DNA from: Rhodanobacteraceae bacterium
GTDB lineage: Bacteria > Pseudomonadota > Gammaproteobacteria > Xanthomonadales > Rhodanobacteraceae
DNA length: 64,000 nt
Assembly (NCBI GenBank): GCA_003142815.1
Contig: PLNP01000015.1
Location: 1-64,000 of the forward strand
Direction: 5' to 3'
This document shows, piece by piece, positions 1 through 10,368 of this stretch; position 1 is the first letter of the stretch; each line of letters begins with the position of its first letter. The notes below the pieces were generated by a model that did not search any database, was not told where the DNA came from, and saw nothing but the letters and a program-made list of their open reading frames with translations. The translations under genes and the position numbers were made by a program.

Positions 1-1
1 C

Positions 2-259
2 GGGATTCCCGGAGCGGTTCACGATGGCATCCGCAAGGGAGCAGCAGCGTTCGATATCTGCTTCATCCACCCCAAGGGCAATGATGAACTGCCGATTGGC
101 GGCGAGGGCGTTCTCATTGAACTAGTACAGGCACCACCAGAGGATGGTCAGCGCTTTTTTCCGGGCTGGCCGGAACGGCTGCCTGACGCTGGTCCTCTGA
201 CGTGTAAAGGACACGCCCTGGGATTCAGCCGAGGGCGCTTTCAGGGCTGCGAGGCGTAG
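2..259 (+). CDS. VOC-fold (glyoxalase-like) protein, C-terminal part only
   Basis: The frame is open from the window edge to a TAG at 257-259, so only about 85 C-terminal residues are present. The stretch [11 protein letters not shown] followed by [13 protein letters not shown] looks like the last strand of a vicinal-oxygen-chelate domain, as in methylmalonyl-CoA epimerases, where the final Glu is a metal ligand. That family assignment is from the motif alone. The 38 residues after VQAP are longer than the family's usual end and look less conserved, so a late frameshift is possible. It lies about 45 bases upstream of the oxidoreductase operon on the same strand and may belong to it. Confidence 0.5.
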   Translation, partial: GIPGAVHDGIRKGAAAFDICFIHPKGNDELPIGGEGVLIELVQAPPEDGQRFFPGWPERLPDAGPLTCKGHALGFSRGRFQGCEA

Positions 260-303
260 ACTGTCACCGTTTGTGCGATGCACACCAAGGCAAGGAGACA
301 GTT

Positions 304-2139
304 TTGCAGCCTACCAATATCGCGAATCCGTCCTATTTCCACAAGGTCGTTGATTGCCAGTGGGCCTGTCCTGCTCATACCCCCGTTCCCGAATACATCC
401 GGCTGATCGGGCAGGGTCGCTACAGCGACGCCTACATGGTCAACTGGGTCTCCAACGTCTTCCCCGGCATCCTGGGCCGCACCTGTGACCGGCCCTGCGA
501 GCCGGCCTGCCGCCGTGCCCGGGTGGAGCAGAGCAATGGCGAGCATCCGGAGCCGGTGGCCATCTGCCGACTCAAACGCGTGGCAGCCGACATGAAAGGC
601 GACGTGTCAAAGCGCATGCCCAAGCTCGCGCCCAGGAACGGCAAACGGATTGCCTGCATTGGTGCCGGGCCGGCCTCGTTGACGGTGGCGCGCGATCTGG
701 CCCCGCTGGGCTACGAGGTCACAGTGTTCGACGGCGAGGCCAAAGCGGGTGGCTTCATCCGCACACAGATTCCGCGCTTTCGCCTGCCGGAATCGGTGAT
801 CGACGAAGAGACCGGCTACATCCTCGACCTGGGCGTGGCGTTCAAAAGCGGCCAGCGCATCGAGTCCATGAAGGCTTTGATGGCGCAGGGCTTTGCTGCG
901 GTGTTTGTGGGCTGCGGCGCACCGCGCGGGCGCGACCTCGACCTTCCTGGACGCAAGGACGTGGCGCAGAACGTCCACATCGGCATCGACTGGCTGGCTT
1001 CGGTATCGTTTGGCCACATCACCCGCATTGGCAAGCGCGTCATTGTGCTCGGCGGTGGCAACACGGCCATGGATTGCTGCCGCTCGTCGCGGCGCCTGGG
1101 TGGTACTGATGTGAAGGTCATCGTGCGCAGCGGCTTTGATGAGATGAAGGCCTCGCCCTGGGAGAAGGAAGATGCCCAACGTGAGGGCATTCCGATCATC
1201 AACTTCCACGCGCCCAAGTCGTTCGAGCACAGCAACGGCCAGCTCACCGGCATGAAGTTTGAAGTTGTCAAGGCGGTCTATGACGAGCAAGGTCAACGCA
1301 GTCTGGTGCCGATCGGCGAGCCCGAGGTGCTGGTCAAGTGCGATGCCGTGCTGATTGCGGTGGGTCAGGAAAACGCCTTCCCCTGGATCGAGCGCGAGAG
1401 TGGCATCGAGTTTGATAAATGGGGTTTGCCGCGGCTGGACAAGGGCACGTTCCAGTCCACGGTGCCGAACGTGTTCTTCGGCGGTGATTCGGCTTTCGGC
1501 CCGAAGAACATCATTACGGCCGTAGCGCATGGACACGAGGCCGCGGTGTCGATTGACCGTTTCCTGAATGGTGAAGACATCCACCAACGGCCAGACCCGA
1601 TGACCAACCTGATGTCGGCCAAGATGGGCATCCATGAGTGGAGCTACGACAACGACACCTCCAATGACGCCCGCTTCAAGGTGCCATGGGCCAAAGCCGA
1701 GATGGCGCTGGCCAACATTCGCGTGGAAGTCGAGCTGGGTTTTGATGCCGCCACCGCCTTCAAGGAGGCCGGCCGCTGTTTGAACTGCGACGTACAGACG
1801 GTGTTCACAGCGCCTGCCTGCATCGAGTGCGATGCCTGTGTGGACATCTGCCCAATGGACTGCATCACTTTCACAGCCAATGGTGATGAACCCGATCTGC
1901 GCACGCGCCTGCAAGCCCCGGCGCTCAATCTGGCGCAAGACCTTTATGTGTCGGGGGCACTCAAGACCGGCCGCGTGATGGTGAAGGACGAGGATGTGTG
2001 CCTGCATTGCGGTCTGTGTGCCGAGCGCTGTCCCACTGGCGCGTGGGACATGCAGAAGTTCCTGCTGGAGCCGACACAGGCTGGGTCAGCGTGCCGTGAT
2101 CCCAAGAAAGACTCGCATGCGCTGGAAGTTGCAGCATGA
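304..2139 (+). CDS. FAD/NAD(P)-binding oxidoreductase with two ferredoxin domains (GltD-like), partner of a 2-oxoacid oxidoreductase
   Basis: A 611-residue protein that probably moves electrons between NAD(P)H, FAD and Fe-S clusters for the 2-oxoacid oxidoreductase encoded next. The N-terminus carries the cysteine-rich fold of the glutamate-synthase small-subunit family (C18, C22, and CDRPCEPAC at 61-69). FAD binding is marked by GAGPAS at about 120 and NAD(P) binding by GGGNTA at about 250. Two 4Fe-4S motifs end the protein (CIECDACVDICP at about 506, CLHCGLCAERCP at about 566). The start chosen is TTG 304, because AAGGAG lies 7 bases before it; a TTG at 271 in the same frame has no such site. 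The stop overlaps the next ATG (ATGA). A similar third gene is known beside korAB in Thauera, where the enzyme supplies reduced ferredoxin; that role here is inference. Confidence 0.8.
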   Translation: MQPTNIANPSYFHKVVDCQWACPAHTPVPEYIRLIGQGRYSDAYMVNWVSNVFPGILGRTCDRPCEPACRRARVEQSNGEHPEPVAICRLKRVAADMKGDVSKRMPKLAPRNGKRIACIGAGPASLTVARDLAPLGYEVTVFDGEAKAGGFIRTQIPRFRLPESVIDEETGYILDLGVAFKSGQRIESMKALMAQGFAAVFVGCGAPRGRDLDLPGRKDVAQNVHIGIDWLASVSFGHITRIGKRVIVLGGGNTAMDCCRSSRRLGGTDVKVIVRSGFDEMKASPWEKEDAQREGIPIINFHAPKSFEHSNGQLTGMKFEVVKAVYDEQGQRSLVPIGEPEVLVKCDAVLIAVGQENAFPWIERESGIEFDKWGLPRLDKGTFQSTVPNVFFGGDSAFGPKNIITAVAHGHEAAVSIDRFLNGEDIHQRPDPMTNLMSAKMGIHEWSYDNDTSNDARFKVPWAKAEMALANIRVEVELGFDAATAFKEAGRCLNCDVQTVFTAPACIECDACVDICPMDCITFTANGDEPDLRTRLQAPALNLAQDLYVSGALKTGRVMVKDEDVCLHCGLCAERCPTGAWDMQKFLLEPTQAGSACRDPKKDSHALEVAA

Positions 2140-3998
2140 AACGCATCGAAGCTGTCAACGATTTCGTCATCAAATTTGCCAACGTCAACGGCTCTGGCTC
2201 GACCTCGGCCAATGAGCTGTTTGCCAAGGCCATCCTGCGCATGGGCGTGCCGGTGAGCCCACGCAATATTTTTCCAAGCAATATCCAGGGCCTGCCGACG
2301 TGGTACGAGGTGCGTGTGAGCGAGAAAGGCTACCAGGGCCGGCGTGGCGGCGTGGACATGATGGTGGCGATGAACCCGCAGACCTGGGACGCCGACGTGG
2401 CCGAGCTGGAACCGGGCGGTTACCTGTTCTACGACAGCACGCGGCCCCTGCCTCCATCGAAGTTCCGGGCAGACATTCACGTGATCGGCATGCCGCTGAC
2501 CGATATCTGCAACGCGATTTACTCCGACCCGCGCCAGCGTCAGTTGTTCAAGAACATCATTTATGTCGGAGCGCTGTCGGTGCTGCTCGGGGTCGATGGC
2601 GAGGTCATCGAGGCGCTGTTTGCCGAGCAGTACAAGGGCAAGGAGAAGCTGCTCGACTCCAACGTGCGCGCCTTGCACTTGGGACGCGACTTTGCCAAGG
2701 AGCATCTGGACGCGCCGTTGGGTATCCGGGTGCGACGCGCCGACGCGGTGGGCGAGCAGATTTTTGTCGATGGCAACAGCGCGGCTGCGCTGGGTTGTAT
2801 ATATGGCGGAGCCACCGTGGCGGCCTGGTACCCGATCACGCCGTCGTCATCGGTGGCCGAGGCATTCCAGAAGTATTGCGCCAGGTACCGGGTTGATCCG
2901 GCAACCGGCCAGAACAAGTTCGCCATCGTGCAGGCCGAGGACGAGATCGCGTCCATTGGCATCGTGGTGGGCGCGGGCTGGAATGGGGCGCGCGCCTTTA
3001 CCGCCACGTCCGGGCCCGGTGTCTCGCTGATGACGGAGTTCATTGGGCTGGCGTACTTTGCCGAGATCCCGGTCACCATCATCAATGTGCAGCGCGGCGG
3101 GCCGTCGACCGGCATGCCCACCCGCACCCAGCAGGCCGACATCTTGTCGTGCGCCTACGCCTCGCATGGCGACACCAAACACGTGCTCTTGTTCCCCGAA
3201 GACCCGCACGAATGCTTTGAGCACGCCGCCGCCGCACTGGACCTGGCCGACCGACTGCAAACGCCGGTGTTCCTGATGACCGACCTCGACATCGGCATGA
3301 ACCAGCGTTTATGCCAGCCGTTTGAATGGGACGAGGCGCGCGAGTACGACCGGGGCAAGGTGATGACCGCCGAAGATCTGGAGGCCGGCAAGGACTTTGG
3401 CCGCTACAAGGATGTGGATGGTGACGGCATTCCGTGGCGCACGCTGCCCGGCACGCACCCCACCCGTGGCAGCTATTTCACCCGGGGCACCACACGCGAC
3501 GCTTACGCACGCTATTCGGAGCGCGGGCCGGACTATGTCTACAACGTGCAGCGGCTGCTGAAGAAGTTCGAAACCGCGGCCGGTCTGGTGCCGCAACCAG
3601 TGCTGCGCGATGCCACGCGCAAGACGCGGCTGGGCGTCATCTACTTCGGCTCCACCAGCCCGGCGATGCATGAGGCGCTCGATGTGCTGACCGACGCCGG
3701 CATCCACCTCGACGCCTTGCGGCTGCGCGCATTTCCGTTCCCGCAGGTGGTCGCCCAGTTTCTGACCGATCACGACGAGGTGTTTGTGGTCGAACAAAAC
3801 CGCGATGCACAGATGCGCAGCTTGCTGGTGAATGAACTGGACGTGGATCCGGCGCGCCTGGTACGGGTGCTGCACTTCGACGGCACCCCCATCACGGCCC
3901 GCTTCATCACCCAGGCCATCACGCAACATGTGCATGCCGAGGCAGTCACGTCCCAACGGAAAGTCAAGGATCACAACCTCAGGGAGTGCACCGCATGA
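2136..3998 (+). CDS. korA: 2-oxoacid:acceptor oxidoreductase, fused gamma-alpha subunit
   Basis: A 620-residue subunit of a thiamine-diphosphate enzyme that oxidatively decarboxylates a 2-oxoacid with CoA. Residues 1 to about 190 form the gamma domain; from about 205 (GNSAAALGCIYGG, then AAWYPITPSSSVAEAF) the pyrimidine-binding alpha domain follows, with the family signature GPSTGMPTRTQQADI near residue 330. Gamma-alpha fusion is usual for KorA-type enzymes. The gene starts in an ATGA overlap with the preceding FAD/Fe-S gene and ends in another with korB, so the three are translationally coupled. The substrate (2-oxoglutarate, pyruvate or a branched or aromatic oxoacid) cannot be told from sequence. 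Confidence 0.85.
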   Translation: MKRIEAVNDFVIKFANVNGSGSTSANELFAKAILRMGVPVSPRNIFPSNIQGLPTWYEVRVSEKGYQGRRGGVDMMVAMNPQTWDADVAELEPGGYLFYDSTRPLPPSKFRADIHVIGMPLTDICNAIYSDPRQRQLFKNIIYVGALSVLLGVDGEVIEALFAEQYKGKEKLLDSNVRALHLGRDFAKEHLDAPLGIRVRRADAVGEQIFVDGNSAAALGCIYGGATVAAWYPITPSSSVAEAFQKYCARYRVDPATGQNKFAIVQAEDEIASIGIVVGAGWNGARAFTATSGPGVSLMTEFIGLAYFAEIPVTIINVQRGGPSTGMPTRTQQADILSCAYASHGDTKHVLLFPEDPHECFEHAAAALDLADRLQTPVFLMTDLDIGMNQRLCQPFEWDEAREYDRGKVMTAEDLEAGKDFGRYKDVDGDGIPWRTLPGTHPTRGSYFTRGTTRDAYARYSERGPDYVYNVQRLLKKFETAAGLVPQPVLRDATRKTRLGVIYFGSTSPAMHEALDVLTDAGIHLDALRLRAFPFPQVVAQFLTDHDEVFVVEQNRDAQMRSLLVNELDVDPARLVRVLHFDGTPITARFITQAITQHVHAEAVTSQRKVKDHNLRECTA

Positions 3999-5050
3999 CC
4001 TACCTCGCCAAACCCCGCCTGCACCATCCCTCGCTCACCACCAACAAGGTGGGCTACACCCGGCGCGATTACGAGGGCAAAATTTCCACGCTGTGCGCTG
4101 GTTGCGGCCACGACTCGATCTCGGCGGCGATCATCCAGGCCTGCTGGGAGCTCGATATCGAGCCGCACCGCGTGGCCAAGCTCTCGGGCATTGGCTGCAG
4201 TTCCAAGACGCCGGACTATTTTCTCGGTGCTTCACACGGCTTCAACACGGTGCACGGGCGCATGCCGTCGGTGCTCACGGGGGCTAATCTGGCCAATCGA
4301 GACCTGCTGTATCTGGGCGTCTCGGGCGACGGCGACTCGGCCTCGATTGGCCTGGGCCAGTTCGCCCATGTCATGCGACGTGGTGTGTGCATGGTCTATA
4401 TCGTGGAAAACAACGGCGTGTATGGGCTGACCAAAGGGCAATTTTCGGCCACGGCCGACCGCGGCTCCAAAAGCAAGAAGGGTGTGATCAACAGCGACAG
4501 CCCGGTCGACTTGATCGGCATGGCGCTGCAACTGGGGGCCACCTACGTGGCGCGCAGCTTTTCGGGTGACAAGGCGCAGCTGGTGCCCCTGATCAAAGGG
4601 GCCATCAGTCATGGCGGCGCGGCCTTCATTGACGTCATCAGCCCCTGCGTGGCGTTCAACAACCACGCAGGCAGCACCAAGAGCTACGATTATGTGCGCG
4701 AGCACAACGAGGCCGTGAATCGCATCGACTTCATCACGCCGCGCAGCGAAATCACCACCGACTATGCCCCAGGCGAGGTCGTGGAGGTGTTGCAGCACGA
4801 CGGTCTGACGCTGCGCCTGCGCAAGCTGCACGACGGCTATGACCCGACCGACCGGCTGGCCGCCATGAACCATGTGCAGACGCATCAGGCGCGCGGCGAG
4901 GTGGTGACGGGGCTGCTCTATGTGGACCCGGATGCCAGCGATTTGCACGAAGCGCTCAACACCAGTGCCACACCGCTCAATGCGCTGGGCCGCCAAGAGC
5001 TGTGTCCGGGCGCCCAAGCGCTGGCCAAGCTCAACGCGGCGCTACGCTAG
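3995..5050 (+). CDS. korB: 2-oxoacid:acceptor oxidoreductase, beta (TPP-binding) subunit
   Basis: A 351-residue catalytic subunit binding thiamine diphosphate. CAGCGHDS (C34, C37) begins the conserved domain, GIGCSSKTPDYF follows, and the TPP/Mg motif runs from GDGDSASIG (about 111) to VENNGVYGLTKGQ (about 138). This is the usual size and layout of KorB. The ATG in the ATGA overlap with korA is preferred over an in-frame start three codons upstream, because AGGGAG is well placed before it. The gene is the last of the operon; a transposase-like remnant begins about 10 bases after its stop. Confidence 0.85.
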   Translation: MTYLAKPRLHHPSLTTNKVGYTRRDYEGKISTLCAGCGHDSISAAIIQACWELDIEPHRVAKLSGIGCSSKTPDYFLGASHGFNTVHGRMPSVLTGANLANRDLLYLGVSGDGDSASIGLGQFAHVMRRGVCMVYIVENNGVYGLTKGQFSATADRGSKSKKGVINSDSPVDLIGMALQLGATYVARSFSGDKAQLVPLIKGAISHGGAAFIDVISPCVAFNNHAGSTKSYDYVREHNEAVNRIDFITPRSEITTDYAPGEVVEVLQHDGLTLRLRKLHDGYDPTDRLAAMNHVQTHQARGEVVTGLLYVDPDASDLHEALNTSATPLNALGRQELCPGAQALAKLNAALR

Positions 5051-5059
5051 TGTTGCACT

Positions 5060-5230
5060 TCAGAATTGATTTCGCCCATTCTGTTTGGAACTTAAGCGGC
5101 TGTTGGCGCGGATGACGTTCTGCAGGATGTCGCGAGCGCTCTTGGTCCAGATGAACGCAATTGCGACGAGCGAGAAGGCACTCTGACGCCGTTTCCAGTT
5201 CCAGTCGGGTCGTTCGATGCCGGCGTTCAT
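5060..5230 (-). pseudogene. IS630-like transposase, C-terminal remnant
   Basis: Read on the minus strand, this gap encodes RRQSAFSLVAIAFIWTKSAR and then DILQNVIRANSRLSSKQN before a stop. The FIWTKSA block followed by a basic helix is how IS630-family transposases commonly end. Only the tail is present, with no DDE catalytic part, so it is a decayed fragment. It marks the boundary between the oxidoreductase operon and the xanthomonad-type DNA. No matching inverted repeats could be placed. Bases 5231-5384 hold nothing I can assign with confidence. Confidence 0.45.
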
Positions 5231-5384
5231 GGCGCAGTACGAGTCGGAAGCAACTGATAAGAGGACGGAGGTAATTAAATCGTCCTCGTCAGCGCCATCT
5301 TCATGCTCCTCTACTACAACGAGTCCGGCAAAAGCACATCGGCGCTGCGCGGGCAGGACCGGCCGCAGATGCGCGCTAGCCCAT

Positions 5385-7022
<1,638 letters not shown>

Positions 7023-7400
7023 GGGCAGCTCCTGGGAAAGCGGGCATTGTAAACGCTTGGCCAGGATCGACGGCCGGGCCACCTGTGAGCGGATCGAGAA
7101 CAAGGAGGGACGCCGACACGACGCCGTCTCCTTTCCCCGCTACGGGTCGGCACTCGATCGGCGCATTCGCTTTCGCAGGAGCGGCGCAGCCGCGATTGGC
7201 TCTTGCGAGGTTACGGTTGCGCTTGCACGCTTCTACACAAAAGCAGCGCGTAGCTCGGGCTGAAAAAGCCCAGCGCATTGACTCGGCCCGAATTCTTCGG
7301 CAACCACTTCTGCCGTTGCCATCCGCCTCGAATCCGGCCTTTTGCATTTATAGTGGTGACCTCGACGACGCTTGGACGACGGGATACGACACATGGCCGA
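7023..7400. repeat. intergenic gap with a degenerate GTAG-type palindrome (about 7175-7236)
   Basis: The 378-base gap between pruA and the truncated hydrolase holds GCAGGAGCGGCGCAGCCGCG at 7175 and a facing arm GGTTGCGCTTGCACGCTTCT ending with AC at 7236. This is the pattern of the GTAG palindromes found elsewhere in the window (16.5, 18.7, 25.3 and 50.2 kb). I see no gene in the rest of the gap. Confidence 0.55.
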
Positions 7401-7709
7401 ATGATTTTCCTCGCCGCAATCGGCCTGCTTTTCTGCGCATGCGCTGCGCCGCGCGCCAGCCTGCGAAGCGTCGGGGCGCTCGCGACAACATCCATGCAAA
7501 TCGATCGCGAAGTCGAGCGGTTGATGAGCGCCGCCAAGGTGCCGGGTCTCGCGCTCGCGGTGATCCGCAATGGGCGCGTCGCCTACGTCCAAGCCTATGG
7601 CTCGCGCGACATTGCCACGCAATCACCGCTGAAAGCGGACACGGTCATGTACGACGCCTCGCAGATTGACCGCGAAGAAACGGGCCGCCCGCGACGTAGC
7701 CTCCGATAA
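7401..7709 (+). pseudogene. serine hydrolase (beta-lactamase/transpeptidase fold), truncated lipoprotein
   Basis: ATG 7401 opens a 102-residue frame with a lipoprotein-like signal (MIFLAAIGLLFCACAAPR). A typical class-C-like hydrolase start follows: EVERLMSAAKVPGLALAVI and GRVAYVQAYGSRD. The family's next element would be the SxxK catalytic motif. Here the text reads TVMYDAS and then breaks into QIDREETGRPRRSLR and a stop, so the catalytic serine-lysine pair and all of the fold after it are missing. No remainder is seen downstream, where the convergent PfpI gene ends at 7763. It is probably a decayed gene. Confidence 0.6.
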
Positions 7710-7762
7710 CGTCCCCTCCCATCATTGGCCGTGCGATTGGGATTCGCAAGCTCCGGCCGCGA

Positions 7763-8440
7763 TCAACCGAGCAGCTTCAGCACCGCTCTGGCCGCTTCTT
7801 CGGAAGAAGCAGGATTTTGTCCGGTCACCAGATTCGCATCGGTGATGACGTGGGATTGCCAGTCGGCTTTCTTTGAATAGTCGCCGCCTTTTTCCTTGAG
7901 CACGTCCTCGACCAGGAACGGAACGATATCGGTGAGTCCGGCGGCTGACTCTTCGGTGTTGGAGAAACCGGTGACGGACCGTCCCCGCACCATCGGAAAA
8001 CCGAACGGTTCGCGCGCGTTGCGGAAAGCGGCGGGACCGTGGCAGACCGCCGCCACCGGCTTGCCGGCGGCATAAAAGGCTTCGATCAGGCGCTGCGAAT
8101 CCGGGTCGTCCGCCAGATCCCAGAGCGGACCATGTCCGCCTGGATAGAAAATGGCATCGAAATCGTCGGCGCTGAGGTCGGACAACGTGTGCGTGGTCGC
8201 AAGGAGTTTCTGCGCCGCAGGATCCGCCTTGAAGCGCGCCGTGGCTTTCGTCTGCGCATCCGACTCGTCGCTCTTGGGATCGAGCGGAGGCTGCCCGCCT
8301 TTGGGTGACGCCACCGTGATCTCTGCGCGCGCATCCTTGAATACGTAGTAAGGCGCGGCGAATTCCTCGAGCCAAAAGCCGGTCTTCTTGCCGGTGTTGC
8401 CAAGCTGATCGTGCGACGTCAGAACCATCAAGATTTTCAC
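7763..8440 (-). CDS. DJ-1/PfpI family protein (Hsp31-like class I glutamine amidotransferase fold)
   Basis: A 225-residue protein of the DJ-1/PfpI superfamily. MKILMVLTSHDQLGNTGKKT and FWLEEFAAPYYVFKDA resemble the Hsp31/glyoxalase-III branch. GGHGPLWDL and the nucleophile elbow AVCHGPAA carry the expected Glu/Asp and Cys-His positions. Such proteins act as chaperones, deglycases or glutathione-independent glyoxalases; which applies is not visible. The start is GTG 8440, with CACAGGAG about 7 bases before it. No signal peptide, so cytoplasmic. Confidence 0.8.
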   Translation of the reverse strand: MKILMVLTSHDQLGNTGKKTGFWLEEFAAPYYVFKDARAEITVASPKGGQPPLDPKSDESDAQTKATARFKADPAAQKLLATTHTLSDLSADDFDAIFYPGGHGPLWDLADDPDSQRLIEAFYAAGKPVAAVCHGPAAFRNAREPFGFPMVRGRSVTGFSNTEESAAGLTDIVPFLVEDVLKEKGGDYSKKADWQSHVITDANLVTGQNPASSEEAARAVLKLLG

Positions 8441-8783
8441 GGGAATACTCCTGTGGGGAAGACGTCCAGACCAACAGGCGTCAAAGGTTTGAGTATTTTA
8501 GCCGACGAACATGAAACCAGACTGACGAGACTCCGGGAAAGGACGGTACCCGTACCGCACCTTCTTCGTCGGCAACGACATCGCGCCGCGGTGAAACAAG
8601 GGCTCGCGTGTGAGCCTGGGCGTCTCGGTCGACGTCAGACCTTGAAGAACATGCGCGCCTACCTCTGAGCGGGCGAGTCGCGGGCACGGCCGCACAGCAG
8701 ACGCTGATACGTGCCCGTGCATTGGGCTGTCCAAATCCGCGCAGACATCGCGGACCTCGGGCACGCTATGCTGCGCCGATTCG
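8441..8783. other. intergenic gap, no gene seen
   Basis: The 343 bases between the divergent PfpI-like and CHAD genes contain only short, poorly coded frames. The PfpI promoter should lie at its left end; TAAAATAC on the minus strand near 8490 could be a -10 element, but no convincing -35 accompanies it. Confidence 0.4.
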
Positions 8784-9665
8784 GTGACCGGCACTATCGA
8801 AGTGAGTCAGCTCAGCCGCGCCCAAGCAGCATCCCCACCCGCTATTTCCCCGGACATCCGGTTGCGCGACTACGCCGTTACCGAGCTTGCGCGCGCGATC
8901 GCCTGCCTGTCGTGGAGCGGCGGGCGCCTGCACGCAGGCGTGCATCAGGCGCGCAAATCCATCCGCCGGGTGCGCGCCACGCTTGCGCTGGATATGCCGA
9001 CTCTGGGGCCGGGCGCGGACCTGATCGACCGCGCGCTGCGGCAGGCCAACCGCCATACGTCGAAGCTGCGCGATGCACAGGCGCTGGTGGCTACCCTGGA
9101 TGCGTTACTCGAAAAGACGGGCGCCGGCGACTCGTCGCCGATGCTGCGCCGTGCCCGTCGTGCAGCCGCCCAAGCCAGGGCAGCACGGGCGCGTATTGCA
9201 TTGGCCGATGATCCTCGATGGGATGACAAGCGCGCGTTGTTGACCACGCTGCTCGCGGCACTCTCTGCGCTGCCTTGGGACAGGGTGACCGATGCGGACA
9301 TGCGCGCGGCCCTCCAACGCAGCCTGCTCCGTTCCGACGCAGCGGGCGGGCGTGCACGCACGAGCCGCCGCGACGCGGACTGGCATCGCTGGCGCCGTCG
9401 CGCACGACGCCTGTCGCAACAGCAGCGCGCGCTAGGCGACACCACCACGGCCCGCGCCGACGCGAGCAAACGCGACAAGCGTCTGGCGGTCATCCTCGGC
9501 GGCGTGCAGGACTGTGCGCTGCTGCGCGAGCATCTCGGCAAGGGATCGATGTTCGCGCAGGCCGATCGTCCTGCGCTGCGCGTGCTCGCGGAGCGGAGAA
9601 CCCGGCAGCTGCGCGAGCGCATCGCAAAGATGGTCGCAGACTCCACCTTCAAGGCGTCCGGCTAG
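8784..9665 (+). CDS. CHAD domain protein
   Basis: A 293-residue basic, helical protein. The CHAD signature HQARKSIRRVRA is at about 54-65, followed by a paired-helix region (LRQANRHTSKLRDAQAL) and a second basic half (WHRWRRRARRLSQQQRAL). CHAD domains bind polyphosphate and sit on polyphosphate granules; a separate function for this stand-alone protein is unknown. The start is GTG 8784 and lacks a clear ribosome site, so a nearby alternative is possible. It lies 52 bases before lexA on the same strand, but the lexA operator in that gap suggests separate control. Confidence 0.75.
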   Translation: MTGTIEVSQLSRAQAASPPAISPDIRLRDYAVTELARAIACLSWSGGRLHAGVHQARKSIRRVRATLALDMPTLGPGADLIDRALRQANRHTSKLRDAQALVATLDALLEKTGAGDSSPMLRRARRAAAQARAARARIALADDPRWDDKRALLTTLLAALSALPWDRVTDADMRAALQRSLLRSDAAGGRARTSRRDADWHRWRRRARRLSQQQRALGDTTTARADASKRDKRLAVILGGVQDCALLREHLGKGSMFAQADRPALRVLAERRTRQLRERIAKMVADSTFKASG

Positions 9666-9681
9666 CAACGTTTTCGGGGAC

Positions 9682-9710
9682 TTGCGCAGGACAACCGATA
9701 TACGTACATT
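9682..9710 (+). promoter_or_regulatory. candidate promoter of the lexA-imuA-imuB-dnaE2 operon
   Basis: TTGCGC at 9682-9687 and TACATT at 9705-9710 are spaced 17 bases apart, as for a sigma-70-type promoter. The -10 element lies inside the LexA operator, so repressor would block it. Transcription would begin within a few bases of the lexA ATG at 9718, giving a leaderless or nearly leaderless message. This fits the absence of a ribosome site before that ATG. It is inferred from spacing only. Confidence 0.4.
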
Positions 9711-9718
9711 AGTACGTA
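9701..9718 (+). promoter_or_regulatory. LexA2-type SOS operator
   Basis: TACGTAC-ATTA-GTACGTA is a perfect 7-bp inverted repeat with a 4-base spacer. It contains GTAC-N4-GTAC, close to the GTAC-N4-GTGC site described for LexA2 of Pseudomonas putida and relatives that carry a lexA2-imuA-imuB-dnaE2 cassette. The last base of the operator is the A of the lexA start codon. It should give autoregulated, DNA-damage-inducible expression of the whole operon. Confidence 0.75.
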
Positions 9719-10362
9719 TGGATACTCTGCACCTCACCGCAAACCAGCAACGCGTGCTCGACTGCATCCGGCACCATCTGGACCAGCACGGCCGCCCGCC
9801 TACCCTGCGGGAAATCTCGGAAAATCTTGGGCTTAGCAGTCATAGTTCAGCGCAGGATTACGTCGAGGCGCTGGTCCGCAAGGGCACGCTCGAACGCTTG
9901 CCGTATCATCGTGGCCTGCGCCTTCCGCATCGTTCACGGGCGTCGGCGGCAACCCAGCTTCCCCTCGTCGGCCGGGTTGCCGCCGGCAGCCCGATCCTCG
10001 CTGCCGAAAACATAGAAGCCTACCACGGCGCCGACCCCGACCTGTTCCGCCCGCGCGCCGATTACCTGCTGCGCGTTATCGGCCTCAGCATGCGCGATGC
10101 CGGCATCCTCGACGGTGATCTGATCGCGGTGCATCGCACGGAGACCGCCGAGCACGGCCGCATCGTCGTCGCGCGCCTCGACGACGAAGTCACGGTCAAG
10201 CGCCTCGATCACCGCAAAGGCCAGGTCCGCCTGTTGCCGGCGAATCCGGATTTCTCACCGATCGAAGTCGATCCGCGACGCCACGCGTTCGCAATCGAGG
10301 GTCTCTATGTCGGCCTGATCCGCCCCGATGCCGCCGCATCGAAAATCCAGCGACAAGGATGA
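9718..10362 (+). CDS. lexA: LexA-family SOS repressor (LexA2 type), first gene of the mutasome operon
   Basis: A 214-residue repressor that self-cleaves when RecA filaments form. The N-terminal winged helix (TANQQRVLDCI, LREISENLGLSSHSSAQDY at about 30-49) binds DNA. The cleavage site is Ala89-Gly90 in GRVAAGSPILA; the catalytic dyad is Ser124 (GLSMRDAGILDGD) and Lys161 (DEVTVKRL). All are intact. The ATG at 9718 overlaps the operator and has no Shine-Dalgarno sequence. Genomes of this group often hold a second lexA beside recA; this copy is the one linked to imuA-imuB-dnaE2. Confidence 0.9.
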   Translation: MDTLHLTANQQRVLDCIRHHLDQHGRPPTLREISENLGLSSHSSAQDYVEALVRKGTLERLPYHRGLRLPHRSRASAATQLPLVGRVAAGSPILAAENIEAYHGADPDLFRPRADYLLRVIGLSMRDAGILDGDLIAVHRTETAEHGRIVVARLDDEVTVKRLDHRKGQVRLLPANPDFSPIEVDPRRHAFAIEGLYVGLIRPDAAASKIQRQG

Positions 10363-10368
10363 GTTGCG

